This document shows, in pieces, positions 16,250-25,900 of a stretch of 64,000 nucleotides of DNA. The notes under the pieces were generated by a model. That model searched no databases. It saw nothing but the letters and a program-made list of their open reading frames with translations, and was not told where the DNA came from. Position numbers and translations under genes: made by a program. The DNA is from Clostridia bacterium (lineage in GTDB: Bacteria > Bacillota > Clostridia > Oscillospirales > CAG-272), in NCBI GenBank assembly GCA_017398595.1, contig JAFQFR010000020.1, positions 73,196 through 137,195 of the forward strand, in the 5' to 3' direction. The stretch's first letter is position 1, and each line of letters opens with the position of its first letter.

Positions 16250-16783
16250 TTATTCCTCGGAATATAATGCATCATAGTGCCAACGCATCGGATTTTCGTA
16301 GATGTATTTTACATGTTCGTCGTAATCCTGCCGATTGCGAATGATATGATCATTAAAATGGCTTTGCCATATATTTTCGCCATATTCTTTATTGCAAAAT
16401 CGCTTAAATGTTGACACAAATCGAGACACCGCAGAATGTTGCTTTGCCGTAGGGACCGACGTCCTCGACGGTCCGTTTTGCGACGTCCCCGACGCGCCGT
16501 TTTCTAACACAGACAACAAGATGTGAATATGGTTAGGCATAATCACATATCTATCGACCGATATATGTTCATAAAAATCATTCAATTGGTTGATGTACTG
16601 ATCCGCAATCTTTCCATACTGCGTTAATGCAACGATCGGACCGTCGAGGACGTCGGTCCCTACAATGTTAGATAAGATCGGTCGTCTGTTTTCCGTGCAT
16701 ATGGTAATAAAATATGCACCCGAGGAATTGTAGTCAAAATCTTTGAGCCTTGTCGGCTTTCTTTTCGGCAATTCATTTTCCAT
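16250..16783 (-). CDS. REP-associated tyrosine transposase (Y1, HUH)
   Basis: 177 aa (an ATG three codons earlier is also possible). The HUH single-strand nuclease motif is MPNHIHILL (about 85-93) and the catalytic tyrosine is in NRQDYDEHVKYI near 160. The start RKPTRLKDFDYNSSGAYFITICT is typical of RAYT proteins, relatives of IS200/IS605 TnpA domesticated to mobilise REP palindromes. Unusually, two exact inverted 27-bp copies of a REP-like palindrome lie inside the frame and are translated. No IS ends flank the gene. Confidence 0.9.
   Translation of the reverse strand: MENELPKRKPTRLKDFDYNSSGAYFITICTENRRPILSNIVGTDVLDGPIVALTQYGKIADQYINQLNDFYEHISVDRYVIMPNHIHILLSVLENGASGTSQNGPSRTSVPTAKQHSAVSRFVSTFKRFCNKEYGENIWQSHFNDHIIRNRQDYDEHVKYIYENPMRWHYDALYSEE
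16449..16475. repeat. REP-like palindrome, copy A, inside the RAYT gene
   Basis: Begins GTAGGGACCGACGTCC and ends TCGACGGTCCG. It is itself palindromic (GGACCG..CGGTCC) and is the exact reverse complement (27/27) of copy B at 16637-16663. A related GCGACGTCCCCGACGCGCC follows at about 16480. Confidence 0.8.
16637..16663. repeat. REP-like palindrome, copy B, inside the RAYT gene
   Basis: Exact inverse of copy A, 161 bp apart, translated as ..VGTDVLDGPIV.. in the host frame. Confidence 0.8.
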
Positions 16784-16803
16784 ATATGTCATCCGTATTT
16801 CTT

Positions 16804-17700
16804 TTATTCAAACTCACTCGAATGCGCTTGAAACAGCTCATGATAGGCGCGGACATTTTCGAGCTCCGTCCACGGCTTTGCGGTTACGGGTGATGCGTCG
16901 AGATCATATATTTTCGCGCCTTTCATCGAAAGCAGAAACGGCGAATGCGTGGAAATAATAAACTGACAGTCATAGAACCGCGCCGAGTCCGCAAGAAACT
17001 GCGCAAGCTCTGCCTGCAGCTTTGCCGACAGGCTGTTTTCGGGCTCGTCGAGCAGATACAGCGCGTTTTCGCCGATCTTCTGCGTGAAATACACAAACGC
17101 ACTCTCGCCGTTCGACTTCATTTCGAGTTCGGTGCCGCCGAGCCGTCGCGCAACATACTTGGATTTGGTACTTTTCTTTGCCTCAAGACGGCGTTTGAGC
17201 TCATCGTACTCGGAGAGATCGCGCATCTGCCAGTGATTGTCGCGGCAGTCCTCGATCGTTGCGTCGTATTCTTCTAAAAGCGCATCGCGTCGGTGGTCGA
17301 TGCCCTCGTTGATCGCACGCACATCGAGCAGAAAATCAAATACGCCATCACTGGTGATGATTGCGCTCCCCTCGGGCGGTCGGCGGACGCCGTCGCAGAG
17401 CATATATCTGCAAAAATTCAAATATTTCTCCATCAGCGGCGTATCATTGAACGGCGCGATCCTCTGCAATTGCAGCTTTTCGGCAATGATGTTCAAAGCC
17501 GTGGACTTACCCGAACCGTTGCCGCCGTACAGGATCGTGATGGGAGCAAAATCTAAGCGGTGCAACCCCTTAAACGGAAAGATCTTAAACGGATAGGCGT
17601 TATTCTTGTTGTAGCACGCCATGTCGAGCTGATACGAAGACACGAGAAATCCCGCCTCGTCCGACTCCGAAGCAAATGTAAACGACTCTAAAAATTGCAC
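16804..17700 (-). CDS. AAA/ABC-type ATP-binding protein
   Basis: About 298 aa. P-loop GGNGSGKSTALN (about 57-68), Walker B ALYLLDEPEN, and a switch His in IISTHSPF near the C-terminus, with a helical insert between, as in SMC/RecF-like ABC ATPases of the 'predicted ATPase' group. A longer frame exists, but a promoter with its -10 at 17726-17731 makes upstream starts leaderless; the GTG at 17700 has GGAAGGGGG seven bases before it. Role unknown; relatives are often stand-alone or defence-associated, but no partner gene is next to it. Confidence 0.82.
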   Translation of the reverse strand: MQFLESFTFASESDEAGFLVSSYQLDMACYNKNNAYPFKIFPFKGLHRLDFAPITILYGGNGSGKSTALNIIAEKLQLQRIAPFNDTPLMEKYLNFCRYMLCDGVRRPPEGSAIITSDGVFDFLLDVRAINEGIDHRRDALLEEYDATIEDCRDNHWQMRDLSEYDELKRRLEAKKSTKSKYVARRLGGTELEMKSNGESAFVYFTQKIGENALYLLDEPENSLSAKLQAELAQFLADSARFYDCQFIISTHSPFLLSMKGAKIYDLDASPVTAKPWTELENVRAYHELFQAHSSEFE

Positions 17701-17725
17701 ACGCACGCCCCCTTCCGATAGCATC

Positions 17726-17754
17726 AGTATAGCACAAGTTTCAAGCAGAAGCAA
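17726..17754 (-). promoter_or_regulatory. Promoter of the AAA ATPase gene
   Basis: Minus strand TTGCTT (17749-17754), 17-bp spacer, TATACT (17726-17731). Confidence 0.6.
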
Positions 17755-17764
17755 CAGCTTACGC

Positions 17765-17799
17765 AAAACAGGCATTGACCGAATGGTCAATGCCTGTTT
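17765..17799 (-). terminator. Terminator of the lysine ABC operon
   Basis: 13-bp stem ACAGGCATTGACC / GGTCAATGCCTGT with T-run on the minus strand, immediately after the ATPase stop. Confidence 0.88.
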
Positions 17800-17800
17800 C

Positions 17801-18541
17801 TCAGTTATTCATAAATCTTGCAAGGAATTCCTTGGTGGCTTCTTCTTTCGGATTACCGAAGATCTGTTCGGGCGCGCCGTCCTCGCAGATAACGCCGTCT
17901 TTCATAAAGACAACGCGGGACGAAACATCGCGCGCGAATGCCATCTCGTGCGTGACGATCAGCATCGTCATGCCGCTCTTTGCAAGGTCGCGCATGACCG
18001 CGAGCACCTCGCCCACCATCTGCGGGTCAAGGGCGCTGGTCGGCTCGTCAAACAGCAGGATCTCGGGATCCATTGCAAGCGCACGCGCGATCGCGACACG
18101 CTGCTTCATGCCGCCCGAAAGCTGCGCAGGCTTTGCGTGGATGTAGGGATCCATGCCGACATGCTTTAAGAACTTCATGGCGTTGGCTTCTGCCTCTTCC
18201 TTTGAGCGCTTCAAGACCTTGGTCTGTCCGATCATGCAGTTTTTGAGCACGCTCATGTTGTTGAAAAGGTTAAAGGACTGGAACACCATGCCTACCTTTG
18301 CGCGGTAGGACGCGGGATCAACGCTCTTTGCCGTGATGTCGCTGCCATTGTACAGGATCTCGCCCGAGGTAGGCTCCTCCAAGAGATTGATGCAGCGCAG
18401 TAGCGTGGACTTACCCGAGCCGGACGCACCGATGATCGTGGTAACGTCGCCGTTGCAAACATGAAAATCGATGTCTTTCAGTACCTCATGTGCGCCGAAC
18501 GACTTGGAGAGGTGATTGATCTGCAGAATCGGTTCGCTCAT
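17801..18541 (-). CDS. Amino-acid ABC transporter ATP-binding protein (probably lysine)
   Basis: 246 aa, polar amino-acid uptake (GlnQ/ArtM) subfamily. Walker [12 protein letters not shown] (36-46), Q-loop VFQSFNLF, signature [15 protein letters not shown] near 138-152, Walker [13 protein letters not shown] and H-loop IVTHEM are all intact. It energises the permease encoded just upstream, with which it overlaps by 4 bp. Lysine specificity is inferred from the L-box in the operon leader. Confidence 0.93.
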   Translation of the reverse strand: MSEPILQINHLSKSFGAHEVLKDIDFHVCNGDVTTIIGASGSGKSTLLRCINLLEEPTSGEILYNGSDITAKSVDPASYRAKVGMVFQSFNLFNNMSVLKNCMIGQTKVLKRSKEEAEANAMKFLKHVGMDPYIHAKPAQLSGGMKQRVAIARALAMDPEILLFDEPTSALDPQMVGEVLAVMRDLAKSGMTMLIVTHEMAFARDVSSRVVFMKDGVICEDGAPEQIFGNPKEEATKEFLARFMNN

Positions 18542-19356
18542 TTGTGGTCCACCTCACTTTTCTTCTTATCCGGGAAGTTATAGGTACCGCTGGTCAATGC
18601 AAGCGTGTCTTTCGTGGCAAGATCGTAGTGATCGCTGCCGCCCATCTTCTTTTCGAGCATACGCAGCAGGAACGAAGTTACCAAAGTCATCGTGAGGTAG
18701 ATCACCATGACGATGGTTGCAGACTCAAAGTAGGTATACAGCGCACCTGCGGCACTCTTATGCGCAAAGAACAGGTCGGTGATCGAAATAACCGACAGCA
18801 CCGAGGTATCCTTGATGTTGATAATGTAGTTGTTGCCGATCTGCGGAATGATGACGCGGAAGGTCTGCGGCAGAACAACATACAGCATCGTCTGCAGATG
18901 GTTCATACCGATCGCCTTTGCGCCCTCGGTCTGTCCCACGTCGATCGACATGATACCGCCGCGCACAGTCTCCGCCATGTAAGCGCCTGTATTGATCGAA
19001 ACGATGAAGAACGCCGCCGTCCACATGCCCATATTGATGCCGAACACGATGCGGGCACCGTAGTAAATAAATACCGCCTGCACGATCATCGGCGTACCGC
19101 GGAAGATCTCTACATACGCGCGCAGAATGGCACGAACGACCGCGAGAATCACGCGCTTGAACTTGGAATCGCGCTTTTTATCCACGGGGATGGTCTGCAC
19201 GATACCGACCAGAAAGCCGATCACGCAGCCAAAGAACGTACCTACCAGCGAGATCAGCAAGGTCGTACCCGCGCCCGAAAGATAGGTCATGCCGTATCTT
19301 TGCAGCAATTCTGCTATATTCTCAAAAAAAGATGGCAAGAGTTTCAACTCCTTCAA
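18538..19356 (-). CDS. Amino-acid ABC transporter permease (probably lysine)
   Basis: 272 aa, HisM/GlnP type with about five membrane helices. The family segment [15 protein letters not shown] (about 95-109) and the EAA loop ([20 protein letters not shown] near 165-184) that docks to the ATPase are present. The C-terminal tail of about 40 residues is hydrophilic. It lies 52 bp after the binding-protein gene, with a hairpin in that gap that may lower its expression relative to the binding protein. Confidence 0.92.
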   Translation of the reverse strand: MKELKLLPSFFENIAELLQRYGMTYLSGAGTTLLISLVGTFFGCVIGFLVGIVQTIPVDKKRDSKFKRVILAVVRAILRAYVEIFRGTPMIVQAVFIYYGARIVFGINMGMWTAAFFIVSINTGAYMAETVRGGIMSIDVGQTEGAKAIGMNHLQTMLYVVLPQTFRVIIPQIGNNYIINIKDTSVLSVISITDLFFAHKSAAGALYTYFESATIVMVIYLTMTLVTSFLLRMLEKKMGGSDHYDLATKDTLALTSGTYNFPDKKKSEVDHK

Positions 19357-19366
19357 AAAACATTAC

Positions 19367-19394
19367 AAGATGACGGGCAAAAACCCGTCATCTT
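19367..19394 (-). terminator. Intra-operon hairpin
   Basis: 11-bp stem AAGATGACGGG / CCCGTCATCTT between the binding-protein and permease genes, without an immediate long T-run. It is a likely partial terminator or mRNA stabiliser, as often found after ABC binding-protein genes. Confidence 0.6.
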
Positions 19395-19408
19395 GGCTGT
19401 TGTAAGAT

Positions 19409-20257
19409 TTATTCGGAAAGCGGCTGAACGGCGATCGCGTCGTTCATCAGCTGGTCGTAGTCATCCGTGGTCATGGTTGCGAGCACCTTGTTGATGGCTG
19501 CGAGAACTTCACTGTTGCCCTTCTGTACGGAGATACCGATGTTGATGTCTTCATCGGATACGGTGTAGTCACCGTCAGTGCCGTAGAAGTCGAGCATCTT
19601 GAAGTTGTCATAGGCAACGAGAGCCGCGGAACCGGTGGGACGGTCGGTAACGACAACGTCAACGGTACCTGCATCCAGTGCTACGAGCATTGCGGGAGCG
19701 GTCTCCTGTGCAGGCAGCATGTTTACATTCGGGATCTGACCGAGGCAGTTGTCATACCAGATGGTCGCGATCTGCGAAGTACCGGTTGCACCTGCGAGGT
19801 CTGCAACGGAAGTTGCATTTTCGTACTTGCTGCCTTCCTTCACCAGCGTTACGATGGTAGCGTAGTAGTAAGGATCGGAGAAGTCAACCTGCTTCAAGCG
19901 GTCGGAGGTGATGGACTGACCTGCGATAACTGCGTCAACCGTGCCTGCCTGCAGTGCGGGGATCAGCGAATCCCAGTCGAGCTTAACGATCTCGAGGTTC
20001 CAGCCGTTCGCCTCAGCGATTTTCTTTGCGATGATAACATCGTAGCCGTAAGCGTAGAGGTTGGAATCTGCGATCTTCACAGCGCCGTTTGCATCGGTCT
20101 CCTGTGCCCAGTTATAGGGAGCGTATGCGCATTCCATGGCTACGCGGAAGGTCTTGGTCTCCATAACGCCTGTGCCCTTGTTCGATCCGCATGCGGTGAA
20201 CGCAAAGAGCATAGCGGCGCAGAGTGCAAGCGCCATAATTCTGATAAAAGTCTTCAT
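19409..20257 (-). CDS. Substrate-binding lipoprotein of the ABC transporter (probably lysine)
   Basis: 282 aa. Lipoprotein signal with lipobox AFTAC (Cys23), then SBP_bac_3 fold: FRVAMECAYAPYNW (about 38-51), YGYDVIIAKKIAEANGW, LDWDSLIPALQAGTVDAVIAG and SDPYYY. Such proteins bind polar amino acids at the outer membrane face. It is first in the operon, 54 bp after the riboswitch terminator, which makes lysine the most likely ligand. Confidence 0.92.
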   Translation of the reverse strand: MKTFIRIMALALCAAMLFAFTACGSNKGTGVMETKTFRVAMECAYAPYNWAQETDANGAVKIADSNLYAYGYDVIIAKKIAEANGWNLEIVKLDWDSLIPALQAGTVDAVIAGQSITSDRLKQVDFSDPYYYATIVTLVKEGSKYENATSVADLAGATGTSQIATIWYDNCLGQIPNVNMLPAQETAPAMLVALDAGTVDVVVTDRPTGSAALVAYDNFKMLDFYGTDGDYTVSDEDINIGISVQKGNSEVLAAINKVLATMTTDDYDQLMNDAIAVQPLSE

Positions 20258-20310
20258 TGTAGTTACTCCTTATGGTGTAAATAAAATTCTATTTTGTTGC
20301 CCGAAAGCAA

Positions 20311-20354
20311 TAAAAAAGCCATGTCAACTTGCACCGCACGGTAAAGTGACATGG
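20311..20354 (-). terminator. Riboswitch expression-platform terminator
   Basis: Stem CCATGTCA / TGACATGG around an inner GC-rich arm, followed by TTTTTT on the minus strand, between the L-box and the start of the binding-protein gene. Confidence 0.82.
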
Positions 20355-20377
20355 TAAGCGTTAAATAAACGTAAACC

Positions 20378-20541
20378 AACGACAGCTCCCCACCTTGCGG
20401 TGACAGTCCGTGCCATATTCTGACACGACCCAGCAAGTCTGCCCTTCGGTGTGCAAACCGCTTCGGCAATTTTCCCTTTCGCGCCGCCGGTACCGAACCC
20501 GTGTGGCATGCGTTACTCTTGAAAACCGCGCCTCTATCATT
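20378..20541 (-). promoter_or_regulatory. Lysine riboswitch (L-box)
   Basis: On the minus strand the conserved blocks occur in order: GATAGAGGCGCG, AAGAGTA, AAAATTGCCGAAG, CTGGGTCG, GGACTGTCACCGCAAGGTGG and GGGAGCTGTC. The first and last blocks pair as P1. With the terminator at 20311-20354, lysine binding should terminate transcription of the ABC operon. Confidence 0.92.
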
Positions 20542-20548
20542 TGCCTTA

Positions 20549-20577
20549 AATATAGCACAGCCACCCTGCTTTGTCAA
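20549..20577 (-). promoter_or_regulatory. Promoter of the L-box/ABC operon
   Basis: Minus strand TTGACA (20572-20577), 17-bp spacer, TATATT (20549-20554), ending 8 bp before the aptamer. Confidence 0.85.
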
Positions 20578-20592
20578 TAGCCAATTTAAAAT

Positions 20593-20625
20593 TTTTCGGG
20601 GACTGTTTTTTGCAGTCCCCGAAAA
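20593..20625 (-). terminator. Terminator of the GH3 operon
   Basis: Stem TTTTCGGGGACTG / CAGTCCCCGAAAA, loop of T/A, 10 bp after the stop; T-run on the minus strand. Confidence 0.88.
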
Positions 20626-20635
20626 GGTTTTGTTC

Positions 20636-22933
20636 TTATTTATGATAGGTCTCCCGAATGGCAGCATTTGCCCGATCGATCGCCGCATACAGCGTTTCCA
20701 ACGACAGCGCGCCGCCGCGATCGGCGATAAACATGCGCAGTACGCGGTCACGCTTCGGACGGATCTCCGGATTGTACATATCAAACGGACGCTCCTCCAT
20801 TTTTGCAACCGTAACAGGCGAAAGTACCGTGCAGAGCAGTTCCTTTGCAACCGCGCGCGGGATGCGTTCGTCCAGCATGATGTCCTCAACCGTCGTATCC
20901 TTGGTGATCTGCGGGATGGAACGGTCATCCTCTTCTACCGTGATCGTTGCAGACAGCGGCAAATTGCGGCTGTGCGGTCCTGCCAGCAGTTCGTATTCGC
21001 CGCCGAGCTTGCGGAAGTCGCCGACCTTGGTATCCCAGACCGAAAATGCACGGTCATCGAGTGCAAAGGTCACTTCCCTCTCCTCACCCGGCGCAAGCTC
21101 AATCTTTGCAAAGCCGATCAACGCATGCACGGGGCGGGAAAAGCCGTAGGACGAAGGACCGATATAGCCTTTGCAAACAGGATGCTCCTGCTCGCCGACA
21201 TAGAGTTGTACGACCTCTTTGCCGACACGGTCACCGATGTTTTTCACCGTCACGGTGACTTGCTTTCGGTCTGCCTGAATGGAAGTATATGCAAACTCGG
21301 TGTAGGAAAGACCGTAGCCGAACGGGAACAGCACGTCCATTTTTCGCTTGTCGTACCAGCGATAGCCGACATAGATGTCCTCACCGTAAAAGCACTCGTC
21401 CGTATCACCCGGGAAATACAGGTATGCGGGATTATCCTCAAGGCGTAGCGGATGCGTCTCGGCAAGCTTACCCGAGGGGTTGACATCGCCGAAAAGGATG
21501 CGCGCAACCGCGCCGCCGAGCGCCTGTCCGCCGAGATAGGCGTGCAGGAGCGCGGGGACGCTGTCAATCCACGGCAGTTCCGCAGGGCTGCCTCCGAACA
21601 GCACGACCGCAACCTTGCCGCAAGCCGCCGTGACCGCCTCGATGAGCTTATTATGCGCGGGCGGCAGATGCATATGGCGGCGGTCGCGTCCCTCGGTCTC
21701 ATAGCTGTCGGGCATTCCTGCAAAGATCACCGCTCTGCCGCAAGCCTTTGCCGCCGCGACCGCCTCGGCGATCAGCGCATCGCTTGTATCGTGGTTTTCA
21801 TCATACCCCGCGGCATACACAATGTCACAGCCGTTTTCCGCCGTAAGATACTCGGTGATGTCGTCCACGCGCGTCGGGTTGACATGGCTGGAGCCGCCGC
21901 CCTGATAGCGCGGCACCTTGGCAAAGCCGCCGATGACCGCAAGCGGCGCGCCTTTGGCAAACGGCAGCACCTTGCCGTCATTTTTGAGCAGTACCATGCA
22001 TTCCTCCGCGGCTTTGCCGGCAGCCGCATGGTGCTCGTCTGCATTGAAAGTACCCTTCGCAGCACTCGGCAGATGGCGGAAGATCACGCGCAGGACATTG
22101 GCAACCGAGCGGTCGATCTCCTCCAGGGTGACCTCGCCGCGATGGTACGCCGCAAGCAGCTCGGCATCGCGTATGCCGTGCGTCGGCGGCATCTCCACAT
22201 CGTTGCCCGCCTTGTAAGACGGCACGCGGTCGCTCATCGCGTTCCAGTCGCTCATCACATAGCCGTCAAAGCCCCATTTGCCGCGCAGCAGATCGGTCAA
22301 AAGGTATTCGCTCTCATTGACATACTGCCCGTTTACGCGGTTGTAGGGGGACATGATCGTCTGCACCTTGCCCTCTTTGACCGCAGTCTCAAAAGACGGC
22401 AAATAGATCTCGTGCAGCGCACGCTCGGAAAGATTGGCACTCGTGGAGAAGCGGCGCGTCTCCTGGTTGTTGACGCAAAAGTGCTTGGCGCAGGCGGCAA
22501 CGCCCTCTCCCTGCAGTCCGCGGATAAAGCCCGATGCCATCTTGCCGCTGAGATAGGGATCCTCGCTGTAATACTCAAAGTTTCGTCCGCAGGTGGGAGA
22601 CCGCTTGATATTCATACCCGGACCGAGCAGGATCGAAACCTGCTCCGCGCGGCACTCCTTGCCGATATAGCTGCCCACGCGCTCGCACAGCGCGGGATCC
22701 CACGAGTTTGCCATCGCGGATGCAGGCGGAAAGCAGGTCGCCTTGACCGTGTAATATTCGCCGTTTTCATTTTTATCGCGCTTGCGCAGACCGTGCGGTC
22801 CGTCACACTTCATGATCTGCGGAATACCAAGCCGCGCAAGAGAGGGCGCATGCCATGTGTCATCGCCCGAGCAAAAGGAAATCTTCTCCTCCACTGTCAT
22901 TTGAGCAAGTAGTTCTTTGATCTTATTTTCCAT
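20636..22933 (-). CDS. Cytoplasmic GH3 glycosidase (beta-glucosidase type)
   Basis: 765 aa, no signal peptide. Classical order: GH3 N-terminal barrel with CDGPHGLRKRD (about 39-49), LLGPGMNIKRSPTCGRNFEYYSEDP region, KHFCVNNQETRR (about 165-176) and the nucleophile Asp in GYVMSDWNA near 225. Then come the C-terminal domain (ECMVLLKNDGKVLPF near 316) and a fibronectin III-like domain (TEFAYTSI.. about 545). The enzyme probably hydrolyses oligosaccharides taken into the cell. Its start lies 15 bp after the secreted GH3 stop, so both are co-transcribed and may act in sequence. Exact sugar specificity cannot be read from sequence. Confidence 0.93.
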   Translation of the reverse strand: MENKIKELLAQMTVEEKISFCSGDDTWHAPSLARLGIPQIMKCDGPHGLRKRDKNENGEYYTVKATCFPPASAMANSWDPALCERVGSYIGKECRAEQVSILLGPGMNIKRSPTCGRNFEYYSEDPYLSGKMASGFIRGLQGEGVAACAKHFCVNNQETRRFSTSANLSERALHEIYLPSFETAVKEGKVQTIMSPYNRVNGQYVNESEYLLTDLLRGKWGFDGYVMSDWNAMSDRVPSYKAGNDVEMPPTHGIRDAELLAAYHRGEVTLEEIDRSVANVLRVIFRHLPSAAKGTFNADEHHAAAGKAAEECMVLLKNDGKVLPFAKGAPLAVIGGFAKVPRYQGGGSSHVNPTRVDDITEYLTAENGCDIVYAAGYDENHDTSDALIAEAVAAAKACGRAVIFAGMPDSYETEGRDRRHMHLPPAHNKLIEAVTAACGKVAVVLFGGSPAELPWIDSVPALLHAYLGGQALGGAVARILFGDVNPSGKLAETHPLRLEDNPAYLYFPGDTDECFYGEDIYVGYRWYDKRKMDVLFPFGYGLSYTEFAYTSIQADRKQVTVTVKNIGDRVGKEVVQLYVGEQEHPVCKGYIGPSSYGFSRPVHALIGFAKIELAPGEEREVTFALDDRAFSVWDTKVGDFRKLGGEYELLAGPHSRNLPLSATITVEEDDRSIPQITKDTTVEDIMLDERIPRAVAKELLCTVLSPVTVAKMEERPFDMYNPEIRPKRDRVLRMFIADRGGALSLETLYAAIDRANAAIRETYHK

Positions 22934-22948
22934 GATAAACTCCGTTTC

Positions 22949-25900
22949 TTATTTCGTAATGGTTGCAGTAGAAGTTGCACCGTCCCATGCGACGGTCGCA
23001 CCGAGCGTTTCGGCAACAAAGCGCACGGGCATGTACGTGCGGTCGCTCTCGATGAACGCGGGAGAGTCGAGCGTTACCGCCTGACCGTTTACAAGCGCTT
23101 CAGCTGCACCGACCGTGATCTTGATCTCGGTGTCCGCCGTCTTTACGGTTGCCGTAGAGGTCGCGCCGTCCCATGCGATGGATGCACCAAGAGCCTCTGC
23201 CACATAGCGTACGGGCAGCATGGTACGCGCATTTGCAATAATGGGAGCAACATCCATCGTCTTCTGCTCGCCGCCCAGCGTGTATTCGGTCTTGCCGAGT
23301 GTCATTTTCAGTTCGGTTTGCACGATCGAAAGCGGTGACAGCGTAAAGTAATCAAAGTTGCCGCAGGAGCGATTCTCCGCACTCTTGATCTTGAGCGTGA
23401 CCTTGCCCGCGGGAAGATAGATCGCACCGATCTTCTGCGAAGCCGTCTTGGACCAGCTTCCGGTGGAAACCGCCGTATAGTTTACATCCTGCTCTACGCC
23501 GTTGACATAGACCCGCAAGGCATCGTCGATCAGATTGGTTCCGGGGCTGTTCGCCATCTGCACGCTCAGCTGATAGCTGCCTGCCTTTTCCACCTGCAGG
23601 GTATACTCCAACCACGGAATAAAATCCGTTGTGGCGCGGGTATACGACATCAGAATGTTGCTGCCGCTCTTTTCATGGCGTGCATAGCCGTGCTTGACGG
23701 TGTAATCTTCCGCTTGAAAAACGGTATTGCCGTCGGGCTTTACGTTTGCCACGCTCGGGTCGGCAAGACGTCTGCCGTCGGGCAGCTTGGCAAGCAAGTT
23801 CATCATATAGGTCGCGTTTTCGATCAGCAGCGAACGGCTGACCGTACCGGCTTTCACTGCGTTTTTAAGCTGTGCGGTGGATAAGTTGTTTTTGTCGGAC
23901 GAGGACTTGACATTGTTGCCCGCCGTGATCTCTTTGACCAAATTGGAATTGTTCGTCCAGTCGGAAGTGATCACACCCGTAAAGCCCCACTCGCCGCGCA
24001 GGATCCCGCGCAGGAGTTCGGCGTTTTCGGAAGTCTCCATGCCGTTCAGATAGTTGTACGAGGTCATCACCGTGCTGACACCCGCGTTCACCGCCATTTT
24101 GAACGGCTTCAGATAAATCTCGCGCAGTGCGCGTTCGGACATAATGGAATCCATACTGTTGCGGTTCTTCTCTTTTTCATTGCCGACAAAGTGTTTGACT
24201 GAGGTGGCAACGCCGTGCGCCTCTACCCCTCGGATCATTTCGGATGCCATAACGCCCGAAAGATAGGGATCCTCGGAAAAGTATTCAAAATTTCTGCCGC
24301 AAAGCGGGTAACGGTGAATATTGACGCCGGGAGCCAGCCACACATCCACGCCGCTCTCCAGCATTTCTCTACCGACCATATCGCCGAGCGGCGCGATCAG
24401 CTCTTTGTTCCATGTGCAGGCAAGCGCGGTCGCGCAGGGGATGCCCGTACCTTTGGTGAAAATGCGCAGTCCTGCAGGACCGTCCGCCGTGTCGGCAACC
24501 GGAATGCCGTATTTCTCCGCTACTTCCACAGATGCGCCCCATGCGCCCGTACCTGCCGTAACGCCGAGCGCACGCGTCATCACCGAGATCTCGCAGAGCT
24601 CGTCATTGCTCATCTGTGCAAGGAAAGTTTCCATCGTGATGCTGCCGTCCAGCACCTCAGAGAACCGATACGGCGTGTCGGGCATGATCTGCTGCGCCTC
24701 GATTGCTTTGTGCAGCAAATCGGTATTGCTCTCTTTTACGGTACCAACGGTTTCGGTACCGTCATATGCCATGCGCACAAAGCTCTTGAGCGGTTCGCAG
24801 AGCATGGAGAGCTGCTCGGTCACGCGCAGCGTTTTTTCAATATGTTTCCCTGCCACAACCGTATTGCGCACCGACTGACCGACATAGACCATGTAAGTGC
24901 CCGCTTCCAGTACATACGCGGACGTATGCCCGGTCGCGCCGAGATCGTCATAGGATGCCATCGAATCGACCGCAAAGGACATCGTGAGCGTTTCGCTCTC
25001 TCCGGGGGCAAGCAGCTTCGTCTTGGCAAAGCCGCAAAGCTCCTTTGCCGCCTTCGACAGCTTTGCGCCTTCCGTTCCCTTTTGCGGTGCGCCAAAGTAG
25101 AGCTGTACGCTCTCCTTACCGCTGACGCTACCCGTATTGGTCACCTTAACGCTGACGATGATCTCACCGTTTGCTTCCTTGTAGGAGACATCGGACAAGT
25201 CGAACGTCGTATAGGAGAGCCCATAGCCGAACGGGTAATCCACCTCAATGTTAAAAGTCTCGAAATAGCGGTAGCCGACATAGATGTCCTCATAATAGGT
25301 GGAATAAGACGCGTTTTCGTTGAACCCCTTATAGCTTGGGTAATCGGTCAACTGTTTCGCATAGGTATCGACGGTTTTACCCGAGGGATTGATATCGCCG
25401 ACCAGCGTTTCGCAGAGTATGTTCACGCCGCGAATCCCCATATAGGGCGCGGTGATGACCGCGTCGGCATAAATGCCGTCCTCTCTGCCGTTGGCAAAAC
25501 CGCAGTTGATCATCAGTCCGCTGTTCAGTACCACGATCACAGGCTTGCCGCCAAACGCGGCACAAACCTTTTGCAGCTCGCTTTTTTCTTTGACGGTCAG
25601 CCCGAACTCGGCGGCGGATGTGTCCGCGCCCTCTTTGGCGGTGCGGTTCAGAATGTATACCGCCTTATCCGCGTAGGCAGCCGCGGCGGTATACTCTGCG
25701 TCCGTCGGCGAATAAGCAAAGTCGGTCTCCTTTTCGGCAGCGGAAGCCGCCGCCTTATAAGAAGCGGAAAGTGCCGTGTACACACCACCGAGCTTACCTG
25801 CGGAAACATAGGAAGCTAACAGATCACAGGGATTTTTCGGCGTTTCGGTCAGCGTAAAATATCCGCTGCCGCGTCCCATCAAAAAGAAGCCGCCGGTTTT

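Noticed and set aside
16449..16663. CRISPR-like repeats
   Set aside because: Only two copies in inverted orientation inside a gene; no regular spacers and no cas genes in the window.
16804..17700. Anti-phage system formed by the AAA ATPase and the Y1 transposase
   Set aside because: No nuclease, TOPRIM or other effector is fused or adjacent, and the transposase matches housekeeping RAYTs; there is no positive evidence for defence.
21452..22912. 486-codon frame opposite the cytoplasmic GH3, and a 534-codon frame opposite the secreted GH3 (24215-25819)
   Set aside because: Composition typical of antisense shadows; the GH3 frames have complete catalytic motifs.
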